From Aureispira anguillae (GTDB taxonomy: Bacteria; Bacteroidota; Bacteroidia; Chitinophagales; Saprospiraceae), in contig NZ_AP026867.1 of NCBI RefSeq assembly GCF_026000115.1, forward strand, positions 4,700,001-4,764,000: a DNA stretch of 64,000 nt. Direction: 5' to 3'. Numbering within the stretch: position 1 is the stretch's first letter; each line of letters begins with the position of its first letter. This document shows, in pieces, positions 18,581 to 28,695 of the stretch. The position numbers were made by a program, and so were the translations under genes. Under the pieces are notes generated by a model. The model was not told the origin of the DNA and did no database searches. It worked only from the letters and a program-made list of their open reading frames with translations.

Positions 18581-19183
18581 ATGCATTATATACCTCTTTT
18601 ATTCATCAGCTATTGTTTCTTTTATAGCCCCCTTACGACCACTGCACAATCAGAAGGCAGTTTTCAATTAGAAGCCATGACAGAAGGCAATTATTATTGG
18701 CAACAATCAGAATGGTCCATTACAACAGGCATAGGATTTAATTATTGGTTTAGTGACCACATTGCTATTAATTATGAATGCCAATTGGGGTATGACAATC
18801 GTTATGGTTTTGCAATGAATACAGGATGGGGACAGGTTGCAGCAGGTTTTTTATTCTCCGAATTTGGAGGCAGTACGGCAGGTGATGTTTTGGGAGTTGT
18901 TGGAATTTTAGCGTTAATTATCCCCGAAGGAGTAACCTTTGCCATTAACCCTGATGATGATTTAGTTTTTATGCCCTATTTAATTCCTTTTGAAGCACAT
19001 TACTTGCAACAGGATAAACCACGTTTTAGGTGTGCGGGAGAAGTTGGGTTAAAAATGCATTATCGCTTAGGAGACTATTGGGCACTACGACCTAAAATTG
19101 GCGTTCGATACTTATATAGTAAACAACGATTAGGCATTGAAGTAGGTCTAGGAATGGTATTACTGGATACCGATAAATGGTAG
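18581..19183 (+). CDS. Small outer-membrane beta-barrel-like protein
   Basis: 200 residues with a signal peptide (cleavage after about residue 22, TTTAQ). It has alternating strands rich in Tyr, Trp and Gly (YYWQQSEWSITTGIGFNYWF, AINYECQLGYDNRYGF, LRPKIGVRYLYS), ending in GLGMVLLDTDKW. This is the pattern of small OmpW/OmpX-like barrels, but no family is clear. It begins 61 bp beyond the right end of the MITE-like element, whose right repeat contains TAATTTTG. That could act as a -7 element for this gene, though no -33 partner is evident. Confidence 0.6.
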   Translation: MHYIPLLFISYCFFYSPLTTTAQSEGSFQLEAMTEGNYYWQQSEWSITTGIGFNYWFSDHIAINYECQLGYDNRYGFAMNTGWGQVAAGFLFSEFGGSTAGDVLGVVGILALIIPEGVTFAINPDDDLVFMPYLIPFEAHYLQQDKPRFRCAGEVGLKMHYRLGDYWALRPKIGVRYLYSKQRLGIEVGLGMVLLDTDKW

Positions 19184-19227
19184 GGCAAACTTAGACGCAA
19201 CTTTGTTGCTTTATCTTCCCTCGTTTA

Positions 19228-19258
19228 TTGGTCAGAGCATTAAATTTTATTACCTTTG
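19228..19258 (+). promoter_or_regulatory. Promoter for zupT (and probably recR)
   Basis: TTG at 19228-19230, a 20-nt spacer, and TACCTTTG at 19251-19258: a full match to the Bacteroidota primary-sigma consensus (TTG/TTTG, 19-21 nt, TAnnTTTG). The ATG of zupT is 34 bp further on. Confidence 0.7.
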
Positions 19259-19292
19259 CAAATTCTAAAAAATAAGACAAGGGTTCTATATC

Positions 19293-20126
19293 ATGGAAGA
19301 AAACGTGCAAATCGCATTTATACTAACCATTATTGCTGGTTTATCCACAGGCATTGGTAGTCTTATCGCCTTCTTTATCAAAGAAAAAAGCGTTAAGTTT
19401 TTGTCCTTTTCAATGGGGCTAGCAGCAGGAGTTATGCTTTATCTTTCATTTATGGAAATGCTTCCACATGCTGTTCATTCAATCTCCGCTACACTCGAAC
19501 ATGCACACGATGGAACCTGGTTTGCCATCATTGCTTTTTTTGGAGGAATGCTACTGGTCGGAATGATTGACCGCCTTACCCCTCATCATCATGGCGCCCT
19601 AGATTCGGACACTGTTCTAGACAAAGATGTCAATTCTCGTGACAACAAAAAGCTAATGCGTGTTGGCGTAATGACAGCAATTGCCTTAGCCATTCACAAT
19701 TTTCCAGAAGGGATTGCTACTTTTGTGTCGGCACTAGAAGACCCACATTTAGGGCTAACCATTGCCATTGCTATTGCCTTGCATAATATCCCTGAGGGAA
19801 TTGGTGTTTCTATGCCCATTTATTATGCTACAGGAAGCAGAAAAAAAGCCTTTATGTATTCTTTTTTGTCGGGTTTGGTAGAACCTTTAGGGGCAATATT
19901 GGGTTATTTTCTATTCATGTCTTATCTTACTCCTTTTGTTATGGGTATGTTGATTGCTAGTGTTGCAGGAATTATGGTTTTTATATCTTTAGACCAATTG
20001 CTACCTGCCGCACATGAATACGATGATCATCGCAATTCTATTTATGGAGTAGTTTTGGGAATGTTTGCCATGGCTATTAGTTTAGCCTTGTTGGTTGGAC
20101 ATCATGCTCATACTCATGTACATTAG
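19293..20126 (+). CDS. zupT: ZIP-family zinc transporter ZupT
   Basis: 277 residues, eight membrane helices, of the ZIP family that imports zinc and other divalent metals. Two metal-site motifs in adjacent helices are clear: HNFPEGIATF and HNIPEGIGVSMP, followed by SGLVEPLGAILGYF. A His-rich loop (TPHHHG and later) and a C-terminal HHAHTHVH tail add likely metal ligands. It is followed after 20 bp by recR and likely cotranscribed with it. No Zur-like operator could be recognised. Confidence 0.92.
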   Translation: MEENVQIAFILTIIAGLSTGIGSLIAFFIKEKSVKFLSFSMGLAAGVMLYLSFMEMLPHAVHSISATLEHAHDGTWFAIIAFFGGMLLVGMIDRLTPHHHGALDSDTVLDKDVNSRDNKKLMRVGVMTAIALAIHNFPEGIATFVSALEDPHLGLTIAIAIALHNIPEGIGVSMPIYYATGSRKKAFMYSFLSGLVEPLGAILGYFLFMSYLTPFVMGMLIASVAGIMVFISLDQLLPAAHEYDDHRNSIYGVVLGMFAMAISLALLVGHHAHTHVH

Positions 20127-20146
20127 TTTTTTAACCACAACTGATT

Positions 20147-20752
20147 ATGAATTTATCCTCTAAGTTACTCGAAAGTACAGTCGAAGCATTTGCGACACTT
20201 CCTGGTATTGGAAAAAAAACCGCCTTGCGCTTGGCTTTACATTTATTACAAACCGAAAACAAGGAGGTAACAGAGTTTTGTGATGCCATTCTTAAAATGA
20301 AAAAGCACATACAGTTCTGCACAACCTGTCATAATATTGCCGATGACAAAACATGTAGCATCTGCTTGTCCCCCAAACGAGATAAATCAACCGTCTGTGT
20401 AGTTGAAAGCATCAAAGAGGTCATGGCCATCGAAAACACCCAACAATTTAATGGTGTTTATCATGTGCTAGGAGGTGTTATTTCTCCCATTGAAGGAGTG
20501 GGGCCTAATGATCTCAATATAGATAGTTTATTGGAGCGAGTTCAGACCAATCCTATCAATGAATTAATCATGGCCATTAGCCCAACCATAGAAGGTGAAA
20601 CGACCATCTTTTATATCTCAAAACAATTAAAGGAAACGGAAATCAAAATCTCAACGATTGCTAGAGGCGTTTCTTTTGGAGGAGAATTGGAATATGCCGA
20701 CGAGTTAACATTGGGCAGATCTATCCTTTCTAGGGTTACTTACAAAAAATAA
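20147..20752 (+). CDS. recR: Recombination mediator RecR
   Basis: 201 residues, full family length. An N-terminal helix-hairpin-helix (LPGIGKKTALRLALHLL), a four-cysteine zinc finger (CTTCHNI...CSIC, about residues 57-75), and a Toprim domain (CVVESIKEVMAIE and GVYHVLGGVISPIEGVGP) appear in the right order. RecR loads RecA at gaps together with RecF/RecO. The gene is 20 bp after zupT. Confidence 0.95.
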   Translation: MNLSSKLLESTVEAFATLPGIGKKTALRLALHLLQTENKEVTEFCDAILKMKKHIQFCTTCHNIADDKTCSICLSPKRDKSTVCVVESIKEVMAIENTQQFNGVYHVLGGVISPIEGVGPNDLNIDSLLERVQTNPINELIMAISPTIEGETTIFYISKQLKETEIKISTIARGVSFGGELEYADELTLGRSILSRVTYKK

Positions 20753-20787
20753 AAGACAAGCTCCCCAAAATATCCTACTTCAAATTC

Positions 20788-20829
20788 ATTTTTAGCCCTT
20801 AAACAACAAATTGTCTAAGGGCTAAAAAT
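20788..20829. terminator. Bidirectional terminator between recR and T9SS gene
   Basis: Perfect 14-bp arms (20788-20801 and 20816-20829) with flanking A and T runs, only 3 bp from the stop of the leftward gene. It suits both convergent transcripts. Confidence 0.85.
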
Positions 20830-20831
20830 TG

Positions 20832-23800
20832 CTATTCTTTGATCACTTTCTGAACCATTGTTTTACTTCCATTATTAATCGATAAATAATATAAGCCTTG
20901 GGATAAATTTCCCATATCCATTTTTAGCTGCTGTTTAGCACCAGTTTTTGACACCAAGGTTCGACCTAAATTATCCACTAATTCAATGCTTAACTCCTGT
21001 TGGATTAGGTTTTCTATTATTAATGTTGAATGTACTGGATTCGGATAAACCACTACGTTCCAATCGTTCTCCTTAGCTATCCGCTGGTCATTCATTACCA
21101 CAATAGGATAACAGGCAGAAGTATCTGAACAGCCCATTTGAGTTAGTTGCAGCGCATAATTTCCATTAGCAGCAGGGGTATAGGTACTAAAGGTTGCTCC
21201 TACAATTGGAGCATAACCATTGTTACAATCTAACCATTGAAAATCTACACCAGTAGCAAAGGAAGCCAAGGTCGTCCCCAAGACATTAACATTCGTATTA
21301 ATCGTCAAAGGGGTTAAGGTCAAATTAATTGTCAAAGTACTATCGCAGCCTGCATAATTGGGAATCACAGCGGTATAAATTCCTGAAGAAGTATAAACTT
21401 GTCCATCGGCTGCTACATAGTTGTCACACCATACAACCCCTATTGAATCGGTTGTATTATGATGTACGGTCAGATGAATGGTAATAAGACTATCACAACC
21501 ATAACTATTGGTTACGGTAGCAGTATAAGTTCCTGAGGAAGTGTAGATTTGTCCATCTGGAGCCGTATAACTTTCACAAGCAGCTTCGTGAATCGCCGCT
21601 CCATTTTTACCAATAACCAGATCAATCGTTATGATACTATCACAACCATAACTATTAGGAATAACTGCCGTGTATTGACCTGTTGTGGTCAATACCTGTC
21701 CGTCTGGCGCTACAAAACTATCACATTCCACAACGGTAATGGTGTCTAGGCTATTTTGAATCGTCAAATTGATGGTTATAATGCTATCGCAACCGTTGCT
21801 ATTGGGAATTATAGCCGTATAATTTCCCGAAGTCGTGTATACTTGACCATCCGCTGCGGTATAACTACTACAGACAGCAGGATAAAGGGTTGCTTGACTG
21901 GCATTAATGGTCAGGTACAAGGTAAGTACTGAATCACATCCAATAGCATTGGTCAATCGCTGTTCATAAATCCCCGTCTCCGTAAACGTTTGACCATTCA
22001 GAACAAAACTATCACAAGTGCTAACTGTTAATGTTGAATAGCTATCTTCAACGGTTACAACATAATGGTATAAACTGTCTAGACCATTATTATGTACTGC
22101 TTGCACATAGGTTCCTGAATTGGTATAATAAATACCATTAATCGTAGTGCCTCCACATACCGTTACTCCAATGGTATCCTGTCCGTCCCAATTCAAGGTT
22201 TGAGCAGTATCAATCGTATGAAAATAGGTATTGGTTATAATAGGATTGTTGTAATCAAAATAAATGGCGGCATCGTTCTGAATAAGCGTACCAATCGGTA
22301 AATTAGGGTTTTGTTGAACGCTAAATCGAACAAAACCATGACTTTCTGCTTCATTTACATTGCTATCTGGCAACATAATATGTTGGAAAGTCCATTCTAT
22401 AACCCTAGGTCCATACATTCTAAACTGATAGGCATGGCTAGCGGTTTCCGTTCTTACCGAAAATAGATCCAATTCTAGTGATAACGTATCCCGAATCACC
22501 ACCGTAAAAGCCGTATCGGTTCCTGTGTTTTGAAAGCGCAGCAAATATTCGATCTTTTGATTGGGCAAGATGCTATGTGTAGCCCCCACTCCAAGCGGAA
22601 ATCCTGTTTTATCATTAGGGTCATAGCTCCCTGATACCAATCCACAAAAAATATCAATGTGAGCATCTGCATCATCTTGTGGAAAAATAGTTACTAGATT
22701 AGCAGTCCAGTTGCCATTATAACCACAACGCTCTATCGTAGCAGAGGGGCTTGACAACCCTGGCTGTAAGGGGTGTTGAAAGGTTTCCATTCTCCAGGTG
22801 CGACCATCTCCCAAATAAGAAAAAACAGTCGTATCTCCGCTTTGCAACTGTACCGAATCCATTAATATATATTGCCCATCTATCCATAATTTAACAGGAG
22901 CATAGCAGGTCATATTTCCAACTCCAGTATTCACAACTCTAAACTTGATGGTGTCGTTGTCACAAGTTGCATGTATAGCAAGATTTGATTGGTCGTATGC
23001 CGTATTACAAGCTGTAAAACCCGTTGGATAAGGTTGTATTTGAGTGTCTAACGCACAAGTTCCTACAGGATACAATTGTGCTTTCATACACAAACTTTGC
23101 CCCAAAACCGCTGAGGGGCTTAGGTAGCAGTCTATCCAAAAACGCTTGGAATAACCTGATGCGATAGAATCTAAATCAATTCTATAACGGTTGCCTCCAA
23201 GGCTAATAAATGGTAAAGATGCTGTTTGAGGGCTTAATAAAGTATCTAATTCAACAACAACATAAGCATTATAGATGGTTTCAAAACTTAGGGGCAAATT
23301 AGACGCTTCTATATAGACTCTTTGATTGGAAAACCCTGGTCTTAATACAGGAGCATGAATGGAAACATGAGGAATCGGACAGGGCGTTGAAGTTTGCAAA
23401 CCAAAGGAAGGGCCTTGGGTCAATGCATTGGGATTGATTATGCTAAAGTTTTGTACGATTGGGCAAGTTGAGTTCCATCCATTACTGGTATCAATTGTTA
23501 TGGTATAACTTCCTGTTGGTAAAGAATCAATCGCCCAAATACCGCTAGCATTGGAAGTTACAACTATATTCCCTGGCTGAACCAATAATCTTCTGCTAGG
23601 AATCCCATCTTCATTGTTATCTTGCAAACAGTTCTGGTTATAATCAGGGTAAACACGCCCATAAACACCTTTTTGTCTTAATTTAAACACAAAAGCATCA
23701 TTGCTCCCGACTACTGGTAAAATTGTGGTACCACTATTGGGGTCATAATCTCTAGCGATTCTAAAATCGCCCGAAACGTAAATATTATTTTGTTCATCCA

Positions 23801-25106
23801 AAGCGATTGACCGTCCGATTGCACTAGGCTCATCCCCCATCGTTACAGCCCATAAAAAATTCCCATTAGGGGCTAATTTTTGAACAAAAACGCCCTTATC
23901 CAAAATGTAGGTTCCTGCACTTGGGTCATAATCAATATCGGTCATTGTCCCTCCTACTGTATACACATTCTCTGATTCATCGGTTATAATTCCATAGGCT
24001 CTATCCTCATTGCCTCCGCCCATAGCAGCCGCCCATAAAAAATTGCCGTTGGGATCTAGTTTTTGAATAAAAATATCCATATAAGACCCACTATAAGGCA
24101 GATTATAAACGCCAGTTCCTGGATCAAAATCAGCTCCCCCTCTAAAGGCTCCTGTTGTAAGAACATTTCCAGATTGATCAACCGTAATGGCATGTCCTTG
24201 ATCATCTCCTGTACTGCTTGCGCTTTTGGCCCAAACAACATTGCCATTGGCATCTAATTTTAATACAAAAAGCCCTTTTGAGCTCCAAGAAGTATCAGGG
24301 TACACGCCTGTTCCTGAATCAAAATCAGCAGCTCCCAAAAACCATCCTGTCACGCAAACCTCATTGGTAGGACCATGAGTAATTCCCAAACCTGCCGAAT
24401 AACCATCAATAGATTTTGCCCAAATAAAATTGCCATTGGCATCTAATTTTAAGATAAAAGCACTCGAAGAATTGGCAGAATATAAGATATGCACTCCTGC
24501 ACCAGGATCAAAATCGGGTGAACCTCCAAAAAGTCCCGTAATACAAACATCTCCGTTGTGATCTACGGTTAAGCTCCGTCCTTGACTATAAGGCCCGCTA
24601 TTGCCCTGAATTGTTTTTGCCCAAAGATAGTTTCCTTGTGCATCCAATTTTAGCACAAATAAATCTGAGCTATTAACCAATAAAGCAGTATTGGGACTTG
24701 GATCAAAATCAACTGCTCCACTAAATTGTCCCGTCACATAAACATTTCCCAATGCATCGGTTGCAATACCATAAGGCGAATCTGCACTAGAGGCTCCCCC
24801 TATACTCACCGCCCAAATCAACTCGCCTGCTGCATTCAGTTTTTGAATAAATATATCCCGTCCCCCATTTGAGGTCAAATAATGGGTTCCTGCTCCAGGA
24901 TCGGCATCCAATACCCCTGAAAAAACACCCGCTGTATAGACATTTCCAGCCTTATCAATGGTTCCTGTATTTCCCAATTCTAAGCTTGTACTTCCCGTTG
25001 ATTTTGCCCAATCAAGGCTTACATCTTGTGCTGTTAAATGAAAGGGTAAAAAAAGTAGCAATAGCCCATAGAAGGTGAGCTCGATTAAAAATCGCTTTTG
25101 GTTCAT
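20832..25106 (-). CDS. Secreted SBBP beta-propeller protein with repeated CDS-F modules and T9SS type A domain
   Basis: 1,424 residues from the ATG at 25106; starting at 25163 would put 19 residues before the signal peptide. Signal peptide to about residue 27. Residues about 28-480 are roughly eight SBBP-type propeller repeats (DxxGNVYxTGxFxGxxDFDPG). They are followed by an SdrB-like segment (VYGRVYPDYNQNC), a DUF7619-like stretch at about 830-965 (SYDPNDKTGFPLGVG), then six repeats of about 45 residues, each with CDSFVxxxGQxxTxTGxY or close variants (about 970-1270). The last ~75 residues are a type A T9SS sorting domain. The product should be exported and surface-attached. Function unknown, likely adhesion or structural. 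Confidence 0.85.
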   Translation of the reverse strand: MNQKRFLIELTFYGLLLLFLPFHLTAQDVSLDWAKSTGSTSLELGNTGTIDKAGNVYTAGVFSGVLDADPGAGTHYLTSNGGRDIFIQKLNAAGELIWAVSIGGASSADSPYGIATDALGNVYVTGQFSGAVDFDPSPNTALLVNSSDLFVLKLDAQGNYLWAKTIQGNSGPYSQGRSLTVDHNGDVCITGLFGGSPDFDPGAGVHILYSANSSSAFILKLDANGNFIWAKSIDGYSAGLGITHGPTNEVCVTGWFLGAADFDSGTGVYPDTSWSSKGLFVLKLDANGNVVWAKSASSTGDDQGHAITVDQSGNVLTTGAFRGGADFDPGTGVYNLPYSGSYMDIFIQKLDPNGNFLWAAAMGGGNEDRAYGIITDESENVYTVGGTMTDIDYDPSAGTYILDKGVFVQKLAPNGNFLWAVTMGDEPSAIGRSIALDEQNNIYVSGDFRIARDYDPNSGTTILPVVGSNDAFVFKLRQKGVYGRVYPDYNQNCLQDNNEDGIPSRRLLVQPGNIVVTSNASGIWAIDSLPTGSYTITIDTSNGWNSTCPIVQNFSIINPNALTQGPSFGLQTSTPCPIPHVSIHAPVLRPGFSNQRVYIEASNLPLSFETIYNAYVVVELDTLLSPQTASLPFISLGGNRYRIDLDSIASGYSKRFWIDCYLSPSAVLGQSLCMKAQLYPVGTCALDTQIQPYPTGFTACNTAYDQSNLAIHATCDNDTIKFRVVNTGVGNMTCYAPVKLWIDGQYILMDSVQLQSGDTTVFSYLGDGRTWRMETFQHPLQPGLSSPSATIERCGYNGNWTANLVTIFPQDDADAHIDIFCGLVSGSYDPNDKTGFPLGVGATHSILPNQKIEYLLRFQNTGTDTAFTVVIRDTLSLELDLFSVRTETASHAYQFRMYGPRVIEWTFQHIMLPDSNVNEAESHGFVRFSVQQNPNLPIGTLIQNDAAIYFDYNNPIITNTYFHTIDTAQTLNWDGQDTIGVTVCGGTTINGIYYTNSGTYVQAVHNNGLDSLYHYVVTVEDSYSTLTVSTCDSFVLNGQTFTETGIYEQRLTNAIGCDSVLTLYLTINASQATLYPAVCSSYTAADGQVYTTSGNYTAIIPNSNGCDSIITINLTIQNSLDTITVVECDSFVAPDGQVLTTTGQYTAVIPNSYGCDSIITIDLVIGKNGAAIHEAACESYTAPDGQIYTSSGTYTATVTNSYGCDSLITIHLTVHHNTTDSIGVVWCDNYVAADGQVYTSSGIYTAVIPNYAGCDSTLTINLTLTPLTINTNVNVLGTTLASFATGVDFQWLDCNNGYAPIVGATFSTYTPAANGNYALQLTQMGCSDTSACYPIVVMNDQRIAKENDWNVVVYPNPVHSTLIIENLIQQELSIELVDNLGRTLVSKTGAKQQLKMDMGNLSQGLYYLSINNGSKTMVQKVIKE

Positions 25107-25181
25107 GTTTTTGGTTTTAGAGTTAAAATAAAAAAAGCTAACCTTGATGGGGTAAAACATCAAAAATAGCTTCTACACAAA

Positions 25182-25189
25182 CAAAGATA
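25182..25189 (-). promoter_or_regulatory. Candidate -7 element for the SBBP/T9SS gene
   Basis: The minus strand reads TATCTTTG, a full match to TAnnTTTG, 76 bp before the preferred start. The nearest TTG is 28 nt upstream, longer than ideal. Confidence 0.45.
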
Positions 25190-25245
25190 AAGAATTTGCT
25201 ATAAAATTAGAAAAGACCAATAAGCAAAATGTCTATTACAAGGCG

Positions 25246-28200
25246 TTAAATTTCTTTATTTTTATTACGCCAAAATAAGAACAGAAAAGCACCTAATACA
25301 ACAGCTCCGATAGCCATCCATAAATACATCTTTTTATTGGATTTGGGGGCTAAACGAACTGGCTCTATCGCTCCCAACTGTATAAAAGGAGACCAAAAAG
25401 CAGGGTTAGTACTCAATCCTTTTGCGGAAGCTAGATAATCCAGTTTTGCCTGCCTCAAAGCAGCTGCTTTACCCAATCCTGCCTTTAAGTGGTCGTAAAA
25501 GCCCTTCATGATAAATTTGGTAGAATGGTCATTAACAGGCCAAAGAGAAACCACCAACGAGGGCACTCCTGCATACATAAATGATCTAGCCAACGAAGCA
25601 ATTCCATTCCCTTCTTCAAATTCTCCATAGCCAGTTTCGCAAGCTGACAAAACAACTAAATCAGCATTTAGGTTTAACTGAGAAATTTCATAGGCTTGCA
25701 AAAAATTATCCTCTTTACCATCCTTATTTTCACTAAAAGCAAGGGCAGACAGTGCAGGGCTACGGCGATTGAGTACCCCATGCATTGCCAAATGAAGAAT
25801 ACTATAATCCTTCGCTATTTGTTTAAAAAAATGTTCATTAGCAGGAGCTCCTTTCAAAAAAGTTCCGTCAAATGAATTGGCCAACATCTCTACTTCCTTT
25901 TGCGTATTTACAATAGGATGCAAGTTTTTGCGCAATGTTTGGTAGGCAGGCAATAGATGATCTAAATTAGCCGTATCGCTTAAGTTATAGGCTGCGGCTA
26001 ATGCTAACATCTGATACTTCGCTTGGCGTTTTTTATTCCCCCGTTGGTTTTCTTTCCAAAGCAGGGCGGAATAAGCATAGCTTACCGTATAATCGTTCAG
26101 TAAATAATGTAATTTTTTGTAATCTTCTTTTTGTGCAGCATCTTCTACCAAAAAAGTCTCAAAAGGCAGGTGTCCCAACTCTCCATCCGTAATAATGACC
26201 AGGTTTTGGAGCTGCTCCTTTCCTTTTAATACAGGTGCTAATAATTCTTGATACAACCAGTGGGCATATTTTGCATAGGTATAATAAGCTAATTTGGGTT
26301 CCTTTATAACAAATTGGTAACCGCTCAAAACAGCATGCATTTTTTGGATGGCTTCTGTGAGTTCGTGCTTACGAATGGGTCGAGCAACTAAATCTATCTC
26401 TTGTTGATCAATATAAAATATATACACCAAAGAATCGCTGATAACATACTCAATCATTGCCGTTTTCTCATCTAGTGCGGCTTGTAGAGCTTCTACAGAA
26501 ATGGTAGATTGTTGGTATTTGAGTTGGCTATATTTAGGATATTTGAGTTCTACTTCTTCTTTAAAGGCGTTCAAGTCTAAATTAATTGCCACCAACTCTT
26601 TTTGCAGTTCTTGTTCTTCTTCCTTTGGCAACTCCTCCAACAAAGCAGCTTTTAGGCTTAATTTTTCTTCGTACAAGTTCTTTTCTTTGAGCACCAACGA
26701 ATCTGGTAAGCCACCAAAAACATAAGCTCGTTCTGTTTGAATCGCATTGTATAAAAGCACCGATTTATTTCGTTCCGCAAATTGGAAAGCAAGGGCTTTA
26801 TTTTTTCCTGAATACGCTAACGACTCTAATTTAGCCAATACCTCTATTGCTCGATTTGTCCATATACCACTTTGAGACAAAAGACGCAATTGATCGGATT
26901 CTCCAATGTATTCTTGTCGATTCTTTTCTAATAAATCAACGGCTAAACTGGCTACAATAATTTGCTTTTTTAGGTTTTCTATTGTTTGTTCTCTTCCCAA
27001 TAGTTGATACATGGTCTCCAAGGTATTTTCCATTTCTGTTTTAGAAAAATAAACAGCCTCTAGAAGTTGAGCAGACCAGTCCTCATCAATCCCCCTATTC
27101 AAATGGGCTTGTCCTGTATTGGAAGCAATACTTTCCCAACATAAGTCCCAAGCCTTGGTATATTTTTTTTGAGCAATATGGATAGAGGTCAATCGATACA
27201 AACTGGTGAAATAAAGCTGATGTCGCTTGCCAAAAATTGCTGTACTTGTGTTTTTTGCTTCCAAACAAGCCTGATGAGCTTGCTCTAAAGCCCCCATTTT
27301 TAGATAAATTCGCCCCAAGCTATTCAGAACGCTCAAATATTCATGATATTTAGTCCCCACTGATTTTGCCAAAAGTTGCTTGGCCTCTAATAGTACCACC
27401 AAAGCCTCTTTTAAACGATTGGTATTGTAATACAAAACCCCAAGACTATGGAGACCAATAGAATATTCAGGGTGTTCTTTTCCGATTGTTCTCTTACTAA
27501 TATCTTGCGCCTCTAAATATAATTTTTCTGCTTTTTGGGGTTCGTCCAAAGTAATGTACAAACCTGCTAAATTGGTCAAACAAGCCGTATACCTAGGATG
27601 CTCTGTCCCTTGAGTTTTAGCCATTATTTCTTTCGTTTGTAAATACAACGGTTCTACTTCTTCATGTCGCCCCATTTCATAATACAAAGAAGCCAAATTA
27701 CTAATTACATTAGCATATTCTTGGTGCGTTTCTCCTATCGTTTGCTCCATGATTTGCTTGGCCTCTAAATAAATTCCTTCTGCTTTATCATAGCGTCCTG
27801 TTCTCCAATATAGCAAGCCTAAATTATTCAAAATAAAAGCATATTCCTCATGTTTTTTGCCCACTGTTCTAGCTCGAATTGCCTTCACTTCCAAGGTCAA
27901 AGCTTCGGAATCTTTGTAATTTCCTAAGTAATAATACAACAATGCAATGTTCCCCAATACACTAATGTACTCAGGGTCCTCCACGCCCCAACTGCTTTCA
28001 AAAATTTCTTTGGCTCTAGTCCATGCCTCTACTGTCTTTTGATAACTTCCTAAATAATAATGTTGCATTCCTAAACTGATTAGCCTTACCCCATACGTAG
28101 TATCTGCTTCCCCATAGGTCAACTTTGCTTTATTGGCTAATACTTGAGCATAAATCAGTGCTGCCTGAAAATCTTGTTGTGAATGCTTATATAAGGTATC

Positions 28201-28305
28201 CAATTCATCAAAAGAATATTGAATCAACTCTTGGGGATTTAGATCATCTTGAGCATAGAGCATGCTCCCCAAAAAACAACTAAAAACAATGAATATATAT
28301 TTCAT
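25246..28305 (-). CDS. TPR-CHAT domain protein with C-terminal membrane helix
   Basis: 1,019 residues. Signal peptide to about residue 18 (LGSMLYAQ). Residues about 60-400 are eight or so TPRs of the 42-residue type (LYLEAKxIxxxTxGxxHxEYAxxLNNLGxLY). The CHAT caspase-like domain covers about 640-985. The predicted dyad is His842 (LHLAMHGVLN) and Cys889 (VLSACETGYGEFEEGNG), both present in the classic context, so the protease should be active. A membrane helix (about 993-1012) with a positive tail ends the protein. TPR-CHAT proteins are common in Bacteroidota; substrates are mostly unknown. With signal peptide and anchor, the bulk faces the periplasm. Confidence 0.9.
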   Translation of the reverse strand: MKYIFIVFSCFLGSMLYAQDDLNPQELIQYSFDELDTLYKHSQQDFQAALIYAQVLANKAKLTYGEADTTYGVRLISLGMQHYYLGSYQKTVEAWTRAKEIFESSWGVEDPEYISVLGNIALLYYYLGNYKDSEALTLEVKAIRARTVGKKHEEYAFILNNLGLLYWRTGRYDKAEGIYLEAKQIMEQTIGETHQEYANVISNLASLYYEMGRHEEVEPLYLQTKEIMAKTQGTEHPRYTACLTNLAGLYITLDEPQKAEKLYLEAQDISKRTIGKEHPEYSIGLHSLGVLYYNTNRLKEALVVLLEAKQLLAKSVGTKYHEYLSVLNSLGRIYLKMGALEQAHQACLEAKNTSTAIFGKRHQLYFTSLYRLTSIHIAQKKYTKAWDLCWESIASNTGQAHLNRGIDEDWSAQLLEAVYFSKTEMENTLETMYQLLGREQTIENLKKQIIVASLAVDLLEKNRQEYIGESDQLRLLSQSGIWTNRAIEVLAKLESLAYSGKNKALAFQFAERNKSVLLYNAIQTERAYVFGGLPDSLVLKEKNLYEEKLSLKAALLEELPKEEEQELQKELVAINLDLNAFKEEVELKYPKYSQLKYQQSTISVEALQAALDEKTAMIEYVISDSLVYIFYIDQQEIDLVARPIRKHELTEAIQKMHAVLSGYQFVIKEPKLAYYTYAKYAHWLYQELLAPVLKGKEQLQNLVIITDGELGHLPFETFLVEDAAQKEDYKKLHYLLNDYTVSYAYSALLWKENQRGNKKRQAKYQMLALAAAYNLSDTANLDHLLPAYQTLRKNLHPIVNTQKEVEMLANSFDGTFLKGAPANEHFFKQIAKDYSILHLAMHGVLNRRSPALSALAFSENKDGKEDNFLQAYEISQLNLNADLVVLSACETGYGEFEEGNGIASLARSFMYAGVPSLVVSLWPVNDHSTKFIMKGFYDHLKAGLGKAAALRQAKLDYLASAKGLSTNPAFWSPFIQLGAIEPVRLAPKSNKKMYLWMAIGAVVLGAFLFLFWRNKNKEI

Positions 28306-28695
28306 GGAGGTGGAGATTATATTGAGTGGGACTATATTTAGAAGTTGTTTAAAAATATAGGAAAACTTGATTTAAACAGGTTTAAGGTTGACGTTAACAT
28401 CGAATAAAGATAATGCATTCTAAAAACAAATCAAAGCATCTAACCAACAGCAATAGTTATTTGATTTTGAAGTATATCGAATTTATAAATAGGTATATTT
28501 TTTACTATTTCAAGACCTTTTAGGTCTCTTTTGCTTGGTCTCAGAATAAATCAACATCTTTGCAACAAAAAAAAATGGCTGCCGTAAAATGCCCCGATTG
28601 CTCTCCAAACGCTCTTAGAAGGTTCAGAAAGCAATCCAAATAAACTAATTGTTGCGCCGCTATATTATTTTCTCACCCAAATTTTTTATCACAAT
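28306..28695. other. Divergent spacer with promoter and possible leader peptide of comM
   Basis: A 390-bp gap. It carries a likely promoter (28530-28562) and a 15-nt hairpin (28512-28526, agacct/aggtct). It also holds a 22-codon open frame (28575-28643, MAAVKCPDC...) that starts almost at the predicted transcription start. The rest is AT-rich without further recognisable features. Confidence 0.4.
28530..28562 (+). promoter_or_regulatory. Candidate promoter for comM-like gene
   Basis: TTTG at 28530-28533, a 21-nt spacer, then CATCTTTG at 28555-28562, seven of eight bases of the spaced -7 pattern. Transcription would begin near 28568, leaving a leader of about 125 nt. Confidence 0.5.
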
